Shown: positions 7,139-8,683 of the stretch, one piece after another
Numbering within the stretch: the first letter of the stretch is position 1
How the letters are laid out: the number at the start of each line of letters is the position of its first letter
NCBI GenBank assembly: GCA_947630435.1
Contig: CANRHO010000023.1
Coordinates: forward strand, 1-8,683
From: an uncultured Bacilli bacterium
GTDB taxonomy: Bacteria; Bacillota_I; Bacilli_A; RF39; UBA660
Direction of reading: 5' to 3'
Length of the DNA stretch: 8,683 bases
Notes under the pieces: generated by a model
What the model saw: the letters and a program-made list of their open reading frames with translations, nothing else
Told to the model about the DNA's origin: nothing
The model's database searches: none
Translations under genes and position numbers: made by a program

Positions 7139-7152
7139 GTTAGGTGATGCAA

Positions 7153-7674
7153 ATGACTAAAGAAAAATTAAAACGTTTATTAAAAAATGTATATCCTTAT
7201 GCAATAGTAGTTTTAGTAGTAATATTATTAAGAACGTTCATAATTACTCCTGCAATAGTAGATGGTCCATCAATGGAACCTACACTTTATGATAATAACA
7301 TAATATTACTAAATAAACTAGATTATAAATTAAATAATATTAAAAGGTATGATATAGTAGTCGTTAAGTGGAATAATGAAAAGATAATTAAAAGAGTAAT
7401 TGGTCTTCCTGGTGAACATGTTGAGTATAAAGAAGGAAATTTGTACATTGATGGTTTTGTTGTTAATGAAAACTTTAAACATGGACAAACTGACGATTTT
7501 AAATTAGAAACAATTGGCTTTATAACGATTCCAGGAGACAAATACTTTGTGGTAGGGGATAACAGACCAAATTCAACTGATTCAAGAATGATTAGTTTAA
7601 TTGATAAAAAAGATATATTGGGAAGTGTATCATTTAGAATATTTCCAATAAATAAGATAAGTGTAATAAAATAG
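7153..7674 (+). CDS. lepB: Signal peptidase I
   Basis: This membrane-anchored serine protease cuts signal peptides from exported proteins on the outer face of the membrane. From ATG 7153 the protein is 173 residues, normal for Gram-positive type I peptidases. One N-terminal membrane anchor lies at about 14-33 after a lysine-rich cytoplasmic start. The nucleophile is Ser40 in GPSMEPTL (38-45) and the general base is Lys80 in IIKRVIGLPGE (78-88). The box GDNRPNSTDSR (135-145) completes the catalytic domain. I chose ATG 7153 because AGGTG (7142-7146) lies six bases upstream; GTG 7144 and ATG 7147 overlap or crowd that site. It follows the rplS terminator with no room for a promoter between, and ends in a strong terminator. 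Confidence 0.96.
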   Translation: MTKEKLKRLLKNVYPYAIVVLVVILLRTFIITPAIVDGPSMEPTLYDNNIILLNKLDYKLNNIKRYDIVVVKWNNEKIIKRVIGLPGEHVEYKEGNLYIDGFVVNENFKHGQTDDFKLETIGFITIPGDKYFVVGDNRPNSTDSRMISLIDKKDILGSVSFRIFPINKISVIK

Positions 7675-7680
7675 TAAATA

Positions 7681-7714
7681 AAAAATTGGTTTTTAAAAAA
7701 ACTGATTTTTTTTT
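7681..7714 (+). terminator. lepB intrinsic terminator
   Basis: The arms 7681-7693 and 7698-7710 pair along 13 positions with two G-U wobbles around a four-base loop, followed by nine T's (7706-7714). It lies six bases after the lepB stop. Confidence 0.85.
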
Positions 7715-7756
7715 AAAATAATTATATATTAACTTGGTATAGAAAAAATAAAATTA

Positions 7757-8163
7757 ATGCATAAAATATTAATATTAAAAAATAATAAAGTAAATTATAC
7801 TTATATGTATGAAATTATCAATTTAATTGATAAGATAAATAATAATTATAATTGGTTTATTATTAATTATGAAGCATATCCAATGGATAAAAAAATACGT
7901 GAATTAATAAAAAATATTGAGTAAGGAAAACTTTAAGTGGATATGGGACTTTTTTAGGTATTTCTAAAAAATATGATAAAGAACAAATAATTAATAACAA
8001 GATGTTTAAAAAAGAAAATATTAATGAAAATCTATTGCTAAAAAGTTCGCTAGTGGAAATTGAAATTAACGTTGTGGATTCTACGTATGTTTCAATAGTT
8101 TCAAAAGATGAAAAAATTATGAATCAGATTAAAAATAATATAATCATATATATTACTCTTTGA
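7757..8163 (+). pseudogene. Small gene of unknown function broken by one frameshift
   Basis: Two frames abut here. ATG 7757 opens 55 codons (ending KKIRELIKNIE) that stop at TAA 7922. The frame one base back is open from 7921 for 80 codons to TGA 8161, reading RKTLSGYGTFLGISKKYD and later VEIEINVVDSTYVSIVSK. In that second frame TGA 7918-7920 lies just before. The switch must therefore fall within about 7919-7924, as expected if one base is missing (for instance GAAGTAAGG reduced to GAGTAAGG). Restored, it would encode about 136 residues. The C-terminal part has a faint look of DUF2691 proteins (a VVDSxYVxI strand), but I would not rely on it. No good ribosome binding site or promoter is visible before ATG 7757, consistent with decay. 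A sequencing error is the main alternative. The terminator after it is intact. Confidence 0.6.
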
Positions 8164-8173
8164 TTAATTGAAT

Positions 8174-8204
8174 AAAAATACGTAAACTAAGCTTGCGTAT
8201 TTTT
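8174..8204 (+). terminator. Terminator after the broken gene, possibly bidirectional
   Basis: AAAAATACG (8174-8182) pairs with CGTATTTTT (8196-8204), extended inside by TAA with TTG (one wobble), around the loop ACTAAGC. A T run ends the right arm and an A run begins the left arm, so it could also stop transcription on the other strand. Confidence 0.8.
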
Positions 8205-8286
8205 ACATGATTTTAAAACATAGAATTAACAAAATAAATTATATTTAAAAGACTAAATAATAAAGAAGACGTTATTCTTTCTTTTG

Positions 8287-8295
8287 TGCTATAAT
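8287..8295 (+). promoter_or_regulatory. Extended -10 promoter in the gap before the RhuM gene
   Basis: TGCTATAAT is a perfect extended -10 element. Seventeen bases before TATAAT lies AAGACG (8267-8272), a poor -35 box that shares only GAC with the consensus. Transcription would start near 8302 and first copy the hairpin-rich stretch described next. Confidence 0.5.
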
Positions 8296-8301
8296 GAATA
8301 G

Positions 8302-8430
8302 GTAAAGAGAAAGTATTTTAATAATTAATCAATAAAATCAGGTAAACATTAACTGATTGATTATGATTTAATCAAGAACACCTGTAAACCTTTATAAATA
8401 ATAGAAATTATCTGATTTTGATCTTTCATC
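8302..8430 (+). other. Non-coding stretch with competing hairpins, possible leader or small RNA
   Basis: No gene is visible. Several pairings exclude each other. TAATCAAT (8326-8333) can pair with ATTGATTA (8356-8363). TTGATTA (8357-8363) can pair with TAATCAA (8369-8375). CAGGT (8339-8343) can pair with ACCTG (8380-8384) around that second hairpin. AAAATCAG (8334-8341) can instead pair with CTGATTTT (8412-8419), followed by a T-rich run. A promoter precedes it. I match it to no riboswitch or RNA family I know. A+T-rich DNA yields such pairings by chance, so this is tentative. Confidence 0.35.
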
Positions 8431-8491
8431 TTTTTATTAAATAAGGTTAAAAATATTAAAAATTAGCGAAATTATAGCAATTTGGTTATCA

Positions 8492-8511
8492 TTTATAATG
8501 AGAATTATAAA
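8492..8511 (+). promoter_or_regulatory. Palindrome over a -10 box, likely promoter/operator of the RhuM gene
   Basis: TTTATAAT (8492-8499) and ATTATAAA (8504-8511) are perfect inverted arms around GAGA. The left arm contains a perfect -10 box TATAAT (8494-8499). Transcription would begin near 8506, about 50 bases before the start codon. A dimeric repressor binding there would block the promoter. No clear -35 box is present. Confidence 0.4.
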
Positions 8512-8554
8512 GTTGATTACAAAAGTTAATAACATAACAAAAGAGGTGATGATA

Positions 8555-8683
8555 ATGAAAAATAATTTACAAGTTACAACGCATGACTTTTTGATATATA
8601 GAGATTATGATAATGATGTTAAAGTAAATGTTTTATTAATTAATAAAGATATTTGGTTAACACAAGATTTGATTGCAGAATTA
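8555..8683 (+). CDS. RhuM-family protein (N-terminal 43 residues, 3' end outside window)
   Basis: ATG 8555 follows a strong ribosome binding site, AGAGGTG (8542-8548), at six bases. The visible part reads FLIYRDYDNDVKVNVLLINK and then DIWLTQDLIAEL. This is the pattern of the RhuM/virulence-protein family, whose N terminus typically has an IxxYxxxDGxxxIxVxxxxxTVWLTQxQMAELF arrangement that begins a helix-turn-helix-like domain. Members often occur on mobile elements or in genomic islands, sometimes fused to a Fic/Doc-like domain. The molecular role is not settled. Only the first 43 codons are visible, so fusion partners and integrity cannot be judged. The DNA before it carries its own promoter-like palindrome. 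Confidence 0.75.
   Translation, partial: MKNNLQVTTHDFLIYRDYDNDVKVNVLLINKDIWLTQDLIAEL

Noticed and set aside
7144..7152. Earlier lepB starts at GTG 7144 or ATG 7147
   Set aside because: Both overlap or crowd the AGGTG ribosome binding site; ATG 7153 is correctly spaced from it.
7907..7924. Programmed -1 frameshift joining the two frames of the small gene
   Set aside because: An A AAA AAT heptamer exists at 7909-7915, but slipping back there runs into TGA 7918-7920 at once. No slippery site lies after that stop.
8002..8163. Independent small gene starting at ATG 8002
   Set aside because: There is no ribosome binding site, and the same frame stays open with protein-like sequence back to 7921, which fits the tail of a broken gene better.
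8302..8430. Type III antitoxin-type tandem RNA repeats or a CRISPR array
   Set aside because: The related short words (AATCA, TGATT) are not regularly spaced repeats of constant length, and the next gene is RhuM-like, not a ToxN-type nuclease or a Cas gene.
1..8683. Open frames on the minus strand and other overlapping frames
   Set aside because: All are short, lie opposite or across well-supported genes, and show no recognisable motifs or ribosome binding sites.
1..8683. Mollicute code with TGA read as tryptophan
   Set aside because: Conserved tryptophans in PolC, TrmD, the peptidase and L19 are TGG, and no in-frame TGA is needed in any recognised gene.

Overview
The window is a stretch of a low-G+C Bacillota-type chromosome, strongly A+T rich and with every gene on the + strand. 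Three things point there: a PolC-type (not DnaE-type) DNA polymerase III, the rimM-trmD-rplS cluster, and Shine-Dalgarno sequences of the AAAGGAG / AGGTGAT kind. Tryptophan is encoded by TGG and the clear genes end in TAA or TAG, so the standard bacterial code fits. The relatives are probably AT-rich Bacilli or near-Mollicutes lineages; the exact taxon cannot be told from the sequence.

Layout. 2-1270 is the C-terminal third of PolC, ending in a perfect-stem terminator that overlaps its last codons. A well-formed promoter (TTGACA-17-TATCAT) then drives two consecutive genes of unknown function (1361-2458 and 2497-3555), both predicted soluble and mainly helical. After a weak terminator comes a tight operon: a YgjP-type zinc metallopeptidase (3617-4255), a SpoU/TrmH-family rRNA methyltransferase (4259-4987), rimM (4990-5472) and trmD (5472-6617). 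Gaps there are 2-3 bases, or a one-base overlap. rplS (6775-7113) follows with its own promoter and a structured leader of the kind that autoregulates L19. A terminator at its stop codon separates it from lepB (7153-7674), which sits too close behind to have a separate promoter in the gap. lepB ends in a strong terminator.

From about 7715 the character changes. There is a small gene broken by one frameshift (7757-8163) with an intact terminator, then about 390 bases with no gene. That gap holds two promoter-like sites, a stretch able to form several competing RNA hairpins, and a palindrome over a -10 box. The window ends in the first 43 codons of a RhuM/death-on-curing-like protein. This end looks like an accessory insertion next to a conserved block.

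How the genes work together: the middle block is mainly ribosome and tRNA maturation. RimM matures the 30S subunit, TrmD makes m1G37 in tRNA, the SpoU enzyme probably methylates rRNA, and L19 is a 50S protein. LepB releases secreted proteins from the membrane. The most unusual features are a roughly 150-residue extra C-terminal domain on TrmD with a Glu where the catalytic Asp is expected, the pair of unrecognised proteins between polC and the peptidase, and the regulatory-looking gap before the RhuM gene. I found no clearly new multi-gene system.
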